Origin: Prevotella sp. P5-50
GTDB taxonomy: Bacteria > Bacteroidota > Bacteroidia > Bacteroidales > Bacteroidaceae
Length of the DNA stretch: 64,000 nucleotides
Assembly: GCF_002251295.1 (NCBI RefSeq)
Contig: NZ_NPJA01000019.1
Location: 310,001 to 374,000 of the forward strand
Direction of reading: 5' to 3'
Numbering within the stretch: the stretch's first letter is position 1; the number at the start of each line of letters is the position of its first letter. The position numbers were made by a program, and so were the translations under genes. The notes beneath the pieces are model-generated. The model saw nothing but the letters and a program-made list of their open reading frames with translations. It made no database searches and was not told the DNA's origin. Positions 1 through 9,429 of this stretch are shown piece by piece.

Positions 1-2219
1 AAGGTGTCGGCACCGTAGCGCTCAACAATCATATCGGGGTTGACCACGTTGAACATCGACTTAGACATCTTTTCAATTGCCCAACCACAGATGTATTTTC
101 CGTCTTCAAGGATAAATTCTGCATGCTCATACTCTGGTCGCCAAGCGCGGAAAGCATCTTGGTCGAGCACGTCGTTGCTGACGATATTCACGTCAACGTG
201 TATGGGAGTTACATCCTTGTAACTGCCTTTGAGGTTCAGACTGACAAACTTGCCCTTGTCTGCGCCCTCATCGTTGATGCGATATACAAAGTTGCTGCGA
301 CCCTGTATCATGCCTTGGTTTACCAGTTTCTTGAATGGTTCGTCCTCGCAACTGTAGCCTGAATCAAACAAGAACTTGTTCCAGAAGCGTGAATAGATGA
401 GGTGACCGGTGGCATGCTCTGTACCGCCAACATAGAGATCTACGTTGCGCCAGTATTCATCAGCCTCTTTACTTACGAGGGCTTTCTCGTTCTTAGGATC
501 CATATAGCGCAGATAGTAGGCAGAAGAACCTGCGAATCCGGGCATGGTGTTGAGTTCGAGAGGGAATACGCTCTTATGGTCTATCAGACTCTTATCTACT
601 ACTTGGTTGGTCTTGGTATCCCACGCCCACAACTTGGCACGGCCCAATGGGGGCTCGCCAGACTCTGTTGGCTTGTATTCGTCTATTTCAGGCAATTCCA
701 AAGGCAGACATTCCTTCGGAATCATATAGGGCATATTGTCCTTATAATATACGGGGAATGGTTCGCCCCAATAGCGCTGACGACTGAAGATGGCATCGCG
801 CAGGCGGTAATTCACCTTGACGCGGCCCAGTCCGTTGGCTTCCACATATTTCTTGGTGGCGGCAATGGCCTCCTTCACGGTCAATCCGTTGAGGCTGAAC
901 TTTGCTGAAGCAGAGTTGCAGACAATGCCTTCTTTGGCATCATAGCTCTCTTCAGAAACATCGGCGCCTTCTATCAGTGGGATGATGGGAAGGTTGAAAT
1001 GCTTGGCAAAAGCATAGTCGCGCGAGTCGTGGGCAGGTACTGCCATGATGGCACCTGTGCCGTATCCGGCCAATACATACTCTGAAATCCAGATGGGAAT
1101 TTTTTCGTCTGTGAACGGATTGATAGCGTATGAACCAGAGAAAACACCTGTCACTTTTTTGTCGGAAATACGGTCACGCTCAGTACGCTTCTTCACATAG
1201 GCGATATAGTCGCTTACATCGGCTTTTTGAGCATCGGTGGTGAGTTCGGCAACGAGATCTGATTCAGGAGCAAGAACCATGAAGGTTACACCAAACATGG
1301 TATCGGCACGCGTGGTGAAGATGGTGAAGTGCTTGTCGGAATCGGCCACATTGAACTCTACTTCGGTACCTTCGGAGCGTCCAATCCAGTTGCGCTGAGT
1401 CTCTTTCAAAGAGTCGGTCCAGTCGATTGTGTCGAGTCCGTCGAGCAAACGCTGGGCGTATGCAGATACGCGCAGACACCACTGGCGCATCTTCTTCTGC
1501 ACTACAGGGTAGCCACCGCGTACGCTGACGCCATCCACTACCTCATCGTTGGCAAGTACCGTGCCGAGTTGAGGACACCAGTTGACCATGGTGTCGGCAA
1601 GATAGGCTATGCGGTAGTTCATCAACACTTCTTGCTTTTTCTTCTCAGAGTACGATGCCCAGTCAGAAGCAGTGAAGTCCAATTCCTCTGTTCCCAGTGC
1701 ACCACAGTCTTTAGAACCCATCAGTTCGAAGTGTTCTATCAGTTTGATGGTAGGCTGTGCTTTGTGTGAAGAAGTGCTGTAGTATGATTTGAACATGCGT
1801 TGGAACGCCCATTGTGTCCATTTATAGTAGATAGGATCGCAAGTGCGCACCTCGCGTTCCCAGTCGAAGGAGAATCCAATCTTGTCCAACTGCTGTCTGT
1901 AGCGCGCAATATTCTCTGTAGTAGTCTTCTCTGGATGCTGTCCGGTTTGTATGGCATACTGCTCTGCGGGGAGTCCATAGGCATCGTATCCCATCGGATT
2001 CAACACGTTGTAGCCCTGCTGGCGCTTATAGCGAGCGTAGATGTCGCTGGCAATATAGCCCAATGGGTGACCCACATGGAGTCCGGCTCCAGAGGGGTAG
2101 GGGAACATGTTGAGCACGTAGAATTTCTTTTTTGTAGGGTCTTCTGTCACGCGGTAGGTTTTCATCTCTACCCAGCGCTTCTGCCACTTCTGTTCGATGT
2201 CTCTAAAATTGTATTCCAT
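1..2219 (-). CDS. leuS: Leucine--tRNA ligase, C-terminal part cut by window edge
   Basis: Class I aminoacyl-tRNA synthetase charging tRNA-Leu in the cytoplasm. The frame is open from an ATG at 2217-2219 to the left edge, about 740 codons of a family near 930, so the anticodon-binding and C-terminal part lies outside. Seen: the N-terminal HIGH-like segment [17 protein letters not shown], the following [14 protein letters not shown], and KMSKS at about residue 716 (bases 57-72), the ATP-site lysine loop. The start fits the usual N-terminus ([16 protein letters not shown]) and lies about 45 nt downstream of a clear -7 box. No frameshift seen in the part present. Confidence 0.97.
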   Translation of the reverse strand, partial: MEYNFRDIEQKWQKRWVEMKTYRVTEDPTKKKFYVLNMFPYPSGAGLHVGHPLGYIASDIYARYKRQQGYNVLNPMGYDAYGLPAEQYAIQTGQHPEKTTTENIARYRQQLDKIGFSFDWEREVRTCDPIYYKWTQWAFQRMFKSYYSTSSHKAQPTIKLIEHFELMGSKDCGALGTEELDFTASDWASYSEKKKQEVLMNYRIAYLADTMVNWCPQLGTVLANDEVVDGVSVRGGYPVVQKKMRQWCLRVSAYAQRLLDGLDTIDWTDSLKETQRNWIGRSEGTEVEFNVADSDKHFTIFTTRADTMFGVTFMVLAPESDLVAELTTDAQKADVSDYIAYVKKRTERDRISDKKVTGVFSGSYAINPFTDEKIPIWISEYVLAGYGTGAIMAVPAHDSRDYAFAKHFNLPIIPLIEGADVSEESYDAKEGIVCNSASAKFSLNGLTVKEAIAATKKYVEANGLGRVKVNYRLRDAIFSRQRYWGEPFPVYYKDNMPYMIPKECLPLELPEIDEYKPTESGEPPLGRAKLWAWDTKTNQVVDKSLIDHKSVFPLELNTMPGFAGSSAYYLRYMDPKNEKALVSKEADEYWRNVDLYVGGTEHATGHLIYSRFWNKFLFDSGYSCEDEPFKKLVNQGMIQGRSNFVYRINDEGADKGKFVSLNLKGSYKDVTPIHVDVNIVSNDVLDQDAFRAWRPEYEHAEFILEDGKYICGWAIEKMSKSMFNVVNPDMIVERYGADT

Positions 2220-2262
2220 ATTTTCGTATTTTTTGTTTTCTTCTTATTTATATAATATTACT

Positions 2263-2296
2263 GCAAAGGTAGTGCAAACCGAGCGAAATACAAAGA
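2263..2296 (-). promoter_or_regulatory. leuS promoter (Bacteroidetes -33/-7)
   Basis: On the minus strand TACCTTTGC (2263-2271) is a perfect -7 box, with TTTG around 2292-2296 as the -33 element. A 9-bp hairpin (aaagaaaaa/tttttcttt, loop ccccg, 2292-2314) overlaps and precedes the -33 box. The same hairpin and spacer wording recurs in the 88-bp repeats at 11.9-12.2 kb. Confidence 0.75.
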
Positions 2297-2397
2297 AAAA
2301 CCCCGTTTTTCTTTTATTTAAGAGGTGTAGCACTATCTTTATGATGACCTTGTAAAGCGACTCACGTAAGAGAAGAAATAAGAAAAAATGAAATTTC

Positions 2398-2430
2398 TTT
2401 TGCTTTTCGCTCACTTAATCGTACCTTTGC
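2398..2430 (+). promoter_or_regulatory. Promoter of the carboxylesterase operon
   Basis: TTTG at 2398-2401, 20-nt spacer, TACCTTTGC at 2422-2430: an ideal Bacteroidetes sigma-factor promoter. The spacer (cgctcacttaatcg) resembles that of several other promoters here. The ATG at 2507 gives a leader of about 75 nt. Confidence 0.8.
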
Positions 2431-2506
2431 AACATCGCGAAGAAGGAACAGAATTACCTTTTCCGATAATCTATAGAATAGAAACAAATTTAAAACGAAA
2501 CGACAG

Positions 2507-4111
2507 ATGAACAAGATGCTGATGATGATGGCTGCTTGCTTCTGTACCATCGGAATGATGGCACAAGGCAACCCACAGGTGAAAACAACTGATGGAACGC
2601 TTGAAGGAATGGAGCGTTCTGGTGTGAAAGTGTTTCTCGGAGTACCATTTGCTGCACCGCCAGTGGGCGATCTGCGATGGAAAGCACCACAGCCCGTTGT
2701 AGCATGGGAGGGTGTGCGTAGTGCTAAAGACTTTGGGCCTAACCCCATGCAAGAGAATATATTTGGCGACATGAACTTCGGTACGAAGGAAAACAGCGAA
2801 GACTGTCTATATCTGAATATATGGACTCCTGCTCACACCATGAAGGAGAAACTACCTGTGCTCATCTATTTCAACGGTGGAGGACTCATGGCTGGAAGCG
2901 GTAGCGAACCCAGATATGCCGGAGAGAGCATGGCGCGAAAGGGCATAATCGCTATTACTGCCAATTATCGTGAAGGCATCTTCGGTTTCTTCTCTCATCC
3001 GCAACTGTCGAAAGAAACAGCCTATAAAGGTTCGGGAAACTATGGATTCATGGATCAAGTGGCTGCCATTCAATGGGTGAAAACACATATTGCAGACTTT
3101 GGTGGCGATTCCGAACGCATCACGATAGCAGGCGAATCGGCTGGATCAATGTCGGTAAGTGCCTTGATGGCATCGCCACTGTGTCAAGGACTGATAGCAC
3201 AAGCCATCGGATCAAGCGGCTCTGTCATGGGATTCAACGCTGTTGCTACACTCAAAGAGGCTGAGACAGCTGGCGTAGAAATAGCAAAAGCGCTGGGTTG
3301 TAAGACTATTAAACAGTTGCGTGCCATGCCGGCAGAAGAACTCATGAAGCGTGCCAACGTGAGAAACGTACCGAAATACTGCATTGATGGCTATTTCTTC
3401 ACAGAACAACCCACACAGACTTATGCCGACGGAAAGCAGTTGCACATTCCTTTGCTCATTGGTGGAAACAATCAAGAGATGTCGCCTCAAGCGATTCTGG
3501 CTGGTCAGCCAGCCTCTGTAGAGGTTTTGAAAGAAGCTGCACGTCAGAAGTTTGGCGATGCCACCGACCAACTGTTCCGTCTATATGGCATCTATACTGC
3601 TAACGATGTGACAGGACAGCCGGGCACTGACTTGGCTTCTGATTTATTCCTCGACTATTCCACATGGAAGTGGGGACACATGCACCAGTTGACCAGTGGA
3701 CAACCAGTTTATCGCTATCGCTACTGCCATCCGCGTCCAGCAATGGCTGTCAAGGGGAAAGTGGCAGGACTGGCTGGTGGAATACTAGATGCAAAAGATG
3801 GTGAACCCGCAGTGTCACAAGACAAAGGAGCGGTACATTCTGCCGATATTGAGTATGCCATGGGTACGTTGCCCACAAACAGAGTCTATGACTGGCAGCC
3901 CGATGACTATATGATCTCTGATGTGTTCAGCAACTATTACGCTAATTTTGTGAAGACAGGAAACCCCAACGGACTCGGTTTGGTGAATTGGCCGGCAGTC
4001 AACGGCAAAACTGTTCCACCCGTATTGCAGATTGACGTGCATACTTTTGTTAAGACCGATGAGGCGATGCAACAGCGTTATTTGCTGATGGACAAGTTGT
4101 TTTGGAAATAA
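2507..4111 (+). CDS. Secreted type B carboxylesterase (alpha/beta hydrolase)
   Basis: 534 aa with a short N-terminal signal peptide (MNKMLMMMAACFCTIGMMAQ), so exported to periplasm or surface. Carboxylesterase type B signs: nucleophile Ser211 in GESAGS, a glycine-rich oxyanion region around 124-130 (FNGGGLMAG), the EDCLYLNIW signature near 98-106, and a likely catalytic His in VHSADIEYAMG near residue 446. The family hydrolyses carboxyl esters. The substrate cannot be told; acetylated or feruloylated glycans are possible but there is no polysaccharide locus here. The next gene starts 6 nt after its stop, so they probably form an operon. Confidence 0.88.
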   Translation: MNKMLMMMAACFCTIGMMAQGNPQVKTTDGTLEGMERSGVKVFLGVPFAAPPVGDLRWKAPQPVVAWEGVRSAKDFGPNPMQENIFGDMNFGTKENSEDCLYLNIWTPAHTMKEKLPVLIYFNGGGLMAGSGSEPRYAGESMARKGIIAITANYREGIFGFFSHPQLSKETAYKGSGNYGFMDQVAAIQWVKTHIADFGGDSERITIAGESAGSMSVSALMASPLCQGLIAQAIGSSGSVMGFNAVATLKEAETAGVEIAKALGCKTIKQLRAMPAEELMKRANVRNVPKYCIDGYFFTEQPTQTYADGKQLHIPLLIGGNNQEMSPQAILAGQPASVEVLKEAARQKFGDATDQLFRLYGIYTANDVTGQPGTDLASDLFLDYSTWKWGHMHQLTSGQPVYRYRYCHPRPAMAVKGKVAGLAGGILDAKDGEPAVSQDKGAVHSADIEYAMGTLPTNRVYDWQPDDYMISDVFSNYYANFVKTGNPNGLGLVNWPAVNGKTVPPVLQIDVHTFVKTDEAMQQRYLLMDKLFWK

Positions 4112-4117
4112 ACCATC

Positions 4118-4777
4118 ATGCTGCAATACCTTAAAACTGATACGCTTCGCTGTCTGATGGTGTCGCTAATGGCCGTTATGACATTGTCACTCTATGCGCA
4201 ACAGACCGACCCTGCCAACGAGAGTAAAGCCGACGACGATCCGTTTGGCCCTACGTTCATGCCGATGGTCAAGGTTGGAAAGGTGCTGGAAGGCGGCGAC
4301 AGCATCCAGTATATGGAGATGAACAATGTCTATGTTTATCCCCCCATCTCCTTCAGTAGCAAGAAACAGCAGATGGCGTTTAATAGATTGGTGCGCAATG
4401 TGAAGCGCGTACTGCCTATTGCCAAGGAGGCGCGTACCATTATGATGGAGACTGCGGAGTTTCTGGAAACTTTGCCTGACAAGAAATCGAAGGAGGAACA
4501 CATGAAGCGCGTAGAGAAAAGCATCTGGAAAGAGTATCAGCCGAAGATGAAAAAACTGACGTATTCACAGGGAAAACTCCTGATCAAACTCATCTATCGC
4601 GAGAGTCATTCATCTTCCTACAATATGATTCAAGCCTTTCTCGGACCTGTGCGTGCTGGATTCTATCAGGCTTTTGCATGGGCGTTCGGCGCCAGTTTGA
4701 AGAAAGAATACGATCCGGAAGGTGTGGATAGACTCACCGAACGAGTCGTGCTGATGGTGGAAGCTGGTCAACTCTGA
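4118..4777 (+). CDS. DUF4294 family exported protein
   Basis: 219 aa with an N-terminal signal peptide ending near SLYAQQ. The body matches the DUF4294 family of Bacteroidetes: VYVYPPISFSSKKQQMAFNRLVRNVKRVLPIAKEAR, then KLLIKLIYRESHSSSYNMIQ and a C-terminal RAGFYQAFAWAFG. No catalytic motif is recognisable and the family has no established function. It follows the carboxylesterase by 6 nt, so it is probably co-transcribed with it. Start chosen at the only ATG giving a signal peptide. Confidence 0.8.
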   Translation: MLQYLKTDTLRCLMVSLMAVMTLSLYAQQTDPANESKADDDPFGPTFMPMVKVGKVLEGGDSIQYMEMNNVYVYPPISFSSKKQQMAFNRLVRNVKRVLPIAKEARTIMMETAEFLETLPDKKSKEEHMKRVEKSIWKEYQPKMKKLTYSQGKLLIKLIYRESHSSSYNMIQAFLGPVRAGFYQAFAWAFGASLKKEYDPEGVDRLTERVVLMVEAGQL

Positions 4778-4828
4778 TGTGTTCCGTAAGTGTTTGACAG
4801 GTGTTTGATAACCTAAACTTATCATCAT

Positions 4829-4882
4829 CGAACACCACTATAAAGTTATATCCGATAATGAATTACGTTATAGTGGTGTTCG
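4829..4882. repeat. Inverted repeat of the CGAmCACCACTAT family, locus 1
   Basis: Perfect 15-bp arms cgaacaccactataa (4829-4843) and ttatagtggtgttcg (4868-4882) around a 24-nt loop, followed at once by another gtgttcga. It lies between the convergent ends of the DUF4294 and glutaminyl cyclase genes (gap 4778-5043), so it could act as a bidirectional terminator. Its sequence is echoed at 25.35 and 27.6 kb. Confidence 0.7.
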
Positions 4883-5043
4883 GTGTTCGATAAAAAATGA
4901 AAAACTAAAATATATGTGTTGCCGCGTGATGCCTTCTTGGGCGTCGGCATTACTTGTTCTCAAGCAATCGCAATGGGGTTTGTTGGATGGAGCAATGGTT
5001 CATAGTCTGGCAATACAGTAAAGCCCATTGACCTACCTTGTGA

Positions 5044-6048
5044 TTATTTGTCGTTGAAAACCACTTGCAGCAGGGTCTGGCCTACGGCTTTCAGCGTGTT
5101 CTTGTCGATATGTTGCATATCGTCACTGACGGTGTGCCACGTCGGTCCAAAGGAACTTTGTTGGCAATCGGGATAGTGGTTGATGATATCTACACAGGGG
5201 ACATGGGCCACTTCATTCACAGGTATGTGGTCGTCGGTCACGTAGCCGCCTGCCTCCATAGGGAAGAAACTGCTATAGCCTGCGGCACTTGCAGCACTCC
5301 AGATGCGGTCAACGAGGCGTCCGGCATGTTGCAGTGAGAAGCCTTCGTGGTAGAAACGGGCACCCTGACCACCCACCATATCGAGCAAAATGGCATAGCG
5401 ATACTTATTAGAACCGCTTGCGGCATAGTTCTTGGCCCAGTGTTGTGCGCCCAATGCCCATGAGTCGCCATCGTCTGCGGTGTCGCTCCACTGTGGTACG
5501 CCCCAGTCTTCGGCATCGAAGCAGACAAAGTCGATGCTTACAGGTAGTGAGTCGTTGTGTTGAAGCAGGCGTGCCAGTTCGAGCATGACAGCCACTCCCG
5601 ATGCGCCATCGTTGGCTGCCATGACGGGTTTGTGCCAGTTGGCAGAGTCGGGATCATTATCTGCCCATGGGCGACTGTCCCAGTGTGCACATATCATGAT
5701 GCGTGTTTCGTCGGTGCTGCGTTTGGGCATAGAGGCGATGATGTTGGTGCTTTTGAGTATTGTGCCGTCGAATCCCTTGAGGTCTGCACACTGAAGTTCA
5801 ATGCTGCAACCGTATTTCTGAAACTGTGAAGCAATCCATTTGCCGCATTTCTCATGCGCCTCGCTATTCATTGTGCGAGGTCCATAGGTACATTGTGCTG
5901 CACAGAAAGCATAGGCAGAATCAGCATGAAATTCAATATTGACAGGTTTTTCCTCAGTTGCAGGTTGTTTGTTGGTAGTACCGCAAGCCATGATGGTGGC
6001 TATTGCAGCCCATAGCATGGCGATATTGAGTATGTGGTGTTTCGTCAT
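5044..6048 (-). CDS. Glutaminyl-peptide cyclotransferase-like M28 lipoprotein
   Basis: 334 aa lipoprotein; lipobox IMAC with Cys22. The M28/type II glutaminyl cyclase fold is shown by CAHWDSRPWADNDPD (first zinc His and Asp), AANDGASGVAVMLELAR (bridging Asp) and VCFDAEDWG (acidic pair), with a late His in DDHIPV. Animal-type cyclases of this kind are known from Porphyromonas, Tannerella and Prevotella, where they convert N-terminal Gln of exported proteins to pyroglutamate in the periplasm. An aminopeptidase activity cannot be excluded from sequence alone. It is the last gene of a minus-strand group, 39 nt after the C26-M19 fusion gene. Confidence 0.82.
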   Translation of the reverse strand: MTKHHILNIAMLWAAIATIMACGTTNKQPATEEKPVNIEFHADSAYAFCAAQCTYGPRTMNSEAHEKCGKWIASQFQKYGCSIELQCADLKGFDGTILKSTNIIASMPKRSTDETRIMICAHWDSRPWADNDPDSANWHKPVMAANDGASGVAVMLELARLLQHNDSLPVSIDFVCFDAEDWGVPQWSDTADDGDSWALGAQHWAKNYAASGSNKYRYAILLDMVGGQGARFYHEGFSLQHAGRLVDRIWSAASAAGYSSFFPMEAGGYVTDDHIPVNEVAHVPCVDIINHYPDCQQSSFGPTWHTVSDDMQHIDKNTLKAVGQTLLQVVFNDK

Positions 6049-6087
6049 TTTTCTGTTTGTAGTCTGTAGTCTATATGATAATGATTT

Positions 6088-7857
6088 CTACGATTTGGCG
6101 CTTTGCACCTGTTTCATGATACGCAGGAAATTGCGTCCCCAAATCTTTTGGATGTCGCGTTCGGAATAGCGTTTGGCCATGAGATGTCGGGTGAAATTGA
6201 TCATTTCCGATGAGCAGGAGAGTCCGCGAATGCCTCCATCGCCATCGAAATCAGAACCTAAACCGACATGGTCGATACCCATAATATTGATAGCGTGGTC
6301 GAGATGTGCCAGTGCATCAAGTACTGTAGCCTCGCCATCTTTGCAGAGGAAACCATTATAGAGCGTCACTTGCATCACACCACCCTTAGCAGCCAGCTGT
6401 CGCATCTGGTCGTCGGTGAGATTGCGAGGATGGTCGCAAAGGGCTCTACAGCTGGAGTGGCTACACACAATGGGCTGTTGGCTGATGTCGAGTGCATCGT
6501 AGAAACTGTGCTCACCAGCATGACTCATATCTACCATGATGCCCAGTTTGTTCATCTTCCTAATGACCTGTTGGCCGAAGTCGCTCACACCGCCATGGGT
6601 ATTGCAACCGCGTGCTGAGTCGCATATGTCGTTGTCACCATTATGGCAGAGTGTCATATAGACGATGCCGCGCTCTGCAAAATGGCGCAGCTTGCGTAGA
6701 TCGCCATTGATGGCTAAGCCATTTTCTATGCCCAGCATGATGCTCTTCAGCCCTTTCTTCTTATTGGCATAGAGGTCGGCAGGTGTCCGTGCAATGCTGA
6801 GGTAGGACTTATTGTGGGCCACCATGGTTTCTATCTTGTCGAAGATGAGGTCTGCATATTCCGTAGGATTCTTCACATCGAAATCAACAATTGATGGGAA
6901 GTCCTCGCCGGGTTTGGGTTGTGGCAGATAAGCCACCATGATAGTGGCATCTTGATGACCTTCGGTCATCTTGTGGAGATCTACCAATATCTTCTTGTCG
7001 CGACTGCCGAAATCTACGCCTTGAGGGAAGAACATCGGTGTGTCGCAATGCGTATCGAGGGTGATGATGCGCTCATGGAGCTTGCAGGCTTGGTAGAAAT
7101 GTTCTGACTCCTTCACCAACCATTGGAAAAGTGGCGCTCCATTGACCAAACACTCTGGATGCCATTGCACGCCAATGATACTCTTGTATTCACGGCTTTC
7201 TATGGCTTCGATGATACCGTCGGCAGATTCTGCTGTGGTGCGGAAACGTGGTCCGCAGTGATCTACTGCTTGGTGATGAAATGAGTTGACGTAGAGTATG
7301 CCGTCGTTGTCCTTGAGCGTATCGGCATAGAGACTACCGAGAATAGAGTCGGGCTCTATCTTTACGGAGTGGGTGGGCTCTGAACGGTCTGCGTCCTGAC
7401 TGTGTTTTACCTGTGCTCTGTGGTTGATATCCTGTTCCACATGGCCATCAAGAGCCATAGCCAATGCTTGAATGCCGCGACAAATGGCTAACATCGGAAT
7501 CTGCCGATCGTAGGCTAACCGTATAGTGAGCAGTTCGGCAAGGTCGCGCTCGGCGTTGATGCCTCCAAGCTTGACAACAGGTTGCTCGCCTGCAAACAGC
7601 GGATTGAAGTCGGAGCCACCGCTGATGAGAAGCCCATCAATATGTTCAAGCGTATTGATGATAGTATCGGTCTGTGCAGAGGGAGGCATGATGATAGGCA
7701 CACCGCCTGCTTTTTCCACCGATTTATAATAGGTTTGAGCGAGCTTGCAGTTTCCTTCGCCATAGTTTCCCGTGATGGCAATGACAGGTTTGTGCGTTGC
7801 TGCAGGAAACGACGCATGGCATTTGGCCAGCTGTGCTTGCCAGTCAAAACGGTTCAT
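6088..7857 (-). CDS. Fused class I glutamine amidotransferase (C26) and M19 dipeptidase
   Basis: 589 aa from the ATG at 7855-7857 (MNRFDWQAQ). An upstream in-frame ATG at 7905 would overlap the lrp gene by 29 nt and is less likely. Residues about 20-240 are a C26 gamma-glutamyl hydrolase-type amidotransferase: ITGNYGEGN, LLISGGSDFNPL, nucleophile Cys in LAICRGIQALA, and the His-Glu pair in GVQWHPE. Residues about 265-589 are a membrane-dipeptidase (M19) domain: LDTHCDTPMFF, GIENGLAI, MVDMSHAGE, CSHSSCRALCDHPRN, and GSDFDGDGG. M19 enzymes split dipeptides with a two-metal site; C26 enzymes split gamma-glutamyl amide bonds. The fusion suggests stepwise breakdown of gamma-glutamyl peptides such as glutathione or peptidoglycan fragments (inference). 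No signal peptide, so cytoplasmic. Confidence 0.88.
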   Translation of the reverse strand: MNRFDWQAQLAKCHASFPAATHKPVIAITGNYGEGNCKLAQTYYKSVEKAGGVPIIMPPSAQTDTIINTLEHIDGLLISGGSDFNPLFAGEQPVVKLGGINAERDLAELLTIRLAYDRQIPMLAICRGIQALAMALDGHVEQDINHRAQVKHSQDADRSEPTHSVKIEPDSILGSLYADTLKDNDGILYVNSFHHQAVDHCGPRFRTTAESADGIIEAIESREYKSIIGVQWHPECLVNGAPLFQWLVKESEHFYQACKLHERIITLDTHCDTPMFFPQGVDFGSRDKKILVDLHKMTEGHQDATIMVAYLPQPKPGEDFPSIVDFDVKNPTEYADLIFDKIETMVAHNKSYLSIARTPADLYANKKKGLKSIMLGIENGLAINGDLRKLRHFAERGIVYMTLCHNGDNDICDSARGCNTHGGVSDFGQQVIRKMNKLGIMVDMSHAGEHSFYDALDISQQPIVCSHSSCRALCDHPRNLTDDQMRQLAAKGGVMQVTLYNGFLCKDGEATVLDALAHLDHAINIMGIDHVGLGSDFDGDGGIRGLSCSSEMINFTRHLMAKRYSERDIQKIWGRNFLRIMKQVQSAKS

Positions 7858-7876
7858 ACGCAGTGTTGATAGATGA

Positions 7877-8350
7877 TTATTCGTTAGGTCCGATAGGAAT
7901 CTCACGCTTGATGCTTTGTTCGAGCGATATCAGAGTCTCTGTAGCCACTACACCGGGGATGTCTTGCAGTTGGCCGTTGAGCAACTGCATGAGTTGTTCG
8001 TTGTCGCGGGCATAGAGTTTTACGAGCATGGTGTATGGACCTGTAGTGAAGTGACATTCCACGATTTCTGGGATATGCTGTATTCTTTCCACTACGTCCT
8101 TATACATCGAACCACGTTCCAAGGTGATTCCTACGTAGGTACAGGTGGTGTATCCCAGACTTTTGGGATTAACGTCGAAACCGCTACCCATGATGACGTG
8201 ACCCTCTATGAGGTGCTGGACGCGCTGGTGGATAGCTGCACGTGATACGTTACACTCTGCCGCAACATCCTTGAAGGGTATTCGGGCATTTTTAGATAGA
8301 ATATTCAGAATCTTTTTGTCGAGATTATCAATCTTGTCGTTTGCTGCCAT
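7877..8350 (-). CDS. Lrp/AsnC family transcriptional regulator
   Basis: 157 aa. The N-terminal winged helix-turn-helix (about 8-55: LDKKILNILSKNARIPFKDVAAECNVSRAAIHQRVQHL) is followed by an AsnC-type ligand domain (about 70-145, with VVERIQHIPEIVECHFTTGPYTMLVKLYA). These proteins sense amino acids or related small molecules and usually act as octamers. It lies 19 nt upstream of the C26-M19 peptidase fusion on the same strand, so it may tune that peptide-catabolic group in response to a released amino acid (inference). Confidence 0.9.
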   Translation of the reverse strand: MAANDKIDNLDKKILNILSKNARIPFKDVAAECNVSRAAIHQRVQHLIEGHVIMGSGFDVNPKSLGYTTCTYVGITLERGSMYKDVVERIQHIPEIVECHFTTGPYTMLVKLYARDNEQLMQLLNGQLQDIPGVVATETLISLEQSIKREIPIGPNE

Positions 8351-8384
8351 ATTTATATGGTTTTAGATATTTTACTATTTGTAA

Positions 8385-8393
8385 GCAAAAGTA
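8385..8393 (-). promoter_or_regulatory. -7 box of the lrp operon
   Basis: Minus-strand TACTTTTGC, matching TAnnTTTG, 35 nt upstream of the lrp ATG. The -33 element is not clear. Confidence 0.5.
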
Positions 8394-8452
8394 GTTATTA
8401 TTGTTGAAACAGGCAACACTTTGCTTGATAATTTATGTTTTTTTAGACAAAA

Positions 8453-8492
8453 TATCGGTATCATGGCCTATTCATCGACCTTGATACCGATA
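8453..8492 (-). terminator. Hairpin terminator after the FKBP genes
   Basis: Perfect 11-bp arms tatcggtatca (8453-8463) and tgataccgata (8482-8492) with an 18-nt loop, about 35 nt after the FKBP lipoprotein stop on the minus strand and followed by a T-rich run in that direction. Confidence 0.65.
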
Positions 8493-8525
8493 TACACTAT
8501 TGTGTTGGGGTGTTTTCCCTGGTGA

Positions 8526-9395
8526 TTATTTCACTTCGAGAAGCTCGATTTTGAAGACGAGAGCAGAGAAAGGCTTGATGTCTTCACCCTGCTGGCGCTC
8601 ACCGTAAGCTTGATCCTGAGGAATGTAAACCTCCCATACAGAACCTGCAGGCATGTGGGTCAGAGCGGTTGTCCAACCTTTGATAACCTGGTTGCAACGG
8701 AAGTCTGCGGGCATGTTGCGCTTGTATGAGCTGTCGAATACCTTGCCGTCGATGGTGCGACCCTCGTAGTTAACCTTTACCATTGAGGTGTCAGCAGGAA
8801 TCTTACCGGTTCCTACCTTGATAACCTTATACTGTACACCACCGGGAAGAGTTTTCACACCTTCCTTCTTGGCATTGGCTGCAAGGAATTTCTCACCAGC
8901 TGCCTTGTTAGGACCGTAGGCTTTTTCCATGGTCTTGGCCTTGATGCTCTGCATCATCTTCTGAGCAACCATCTGTGCTGAGTCGATGCTCATGAGGCCA
9001 CCCTTACCAGTTGTTCCGCTGATGAAACCTGCCATGAAGTTCTTCAGAGAGATGGTCTTGGTAGAATCCTCACCGAAAAGCTCGTGGTTGATGCCCTTCA
9101 TCATCTGGTTTGAAATCTGCTGGCCAATCTGAATACCTGCGTAGTAAGCGGCTTTCTTCTTGTCGTCGCCGGCATTGGCTCCTTCGTTCAAACCTTTGAT
9201 AAACTCGTCCAGATAGGCGGTATCCACGTCAAGACGTGTTACGAGATAATCTTTCAGACCCTGAGTCTGTGCCATACCGATGGCGTAGCTCAGTGTGTCT
9301 ACGTCGCTCTTCAGGTTAGCCTTGGGAGCGGCATTGCCGCAAGAAAGCATGGCTACTGCGGCTACAGCGAATGCTGCAATGGTAAATTTCTTCAT
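8526..9395 (-). CDS. FKBP-type peptidyl-prolyl isomerase lipoprotein
   Basis: 289 aa. Signal peptide with lipobox MLSC (Cys19), so a lipid-anchored periplasmic or outer-membrane protein. Residues about 30-170 form the helical FKBP_N dimerisation domain (VDTLSYAIGMAQTQGLKDY). Residues about 195-289 form the FKBP catalytic domain (VKVNYEGRTIDGKVFDSSY, VIKGWTTALTHMPAGSVWEVYIP, AYG). Mip/FkpA-like proteins fold exported proteins by prolyl isomerisation. It follows a shorter FKBP by 34 nt; the two share domain order and probably arose by duplication, one kept in the cytoplasm and one exported. Confidence 0.92.
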   Translation of the reverse strand: MKKFTIAAFAVAAVAMLSCGNAAPKANLKSDVDTLSYAIGMAQTQGLKDYLVTRLDVDTAYLDEFIKGLNEGANAGDDKKKAAYYAGIQIGQQISNQMMKGINHELFGEDSTKTISLKNFMAGFISGTTGKGGLMSIDSAQMVAQKMMQSIKAKTMEKAYGPNKAAGEKFLAANAKKEGVKTLPGGVQYKVIKVGTGKIPADTSMVKVNYEGRTIDGKVFDSSYKRNMPADFRCNQVIKGWTTALTHMPAGSVWEVYIPQDQAYGERQQGEDIKPFSALVFKIELLEVK

Positions 9396-9429
9396 TGTAT
9401 TACTAATGTTTGTATCATTTCTGTTTGGT

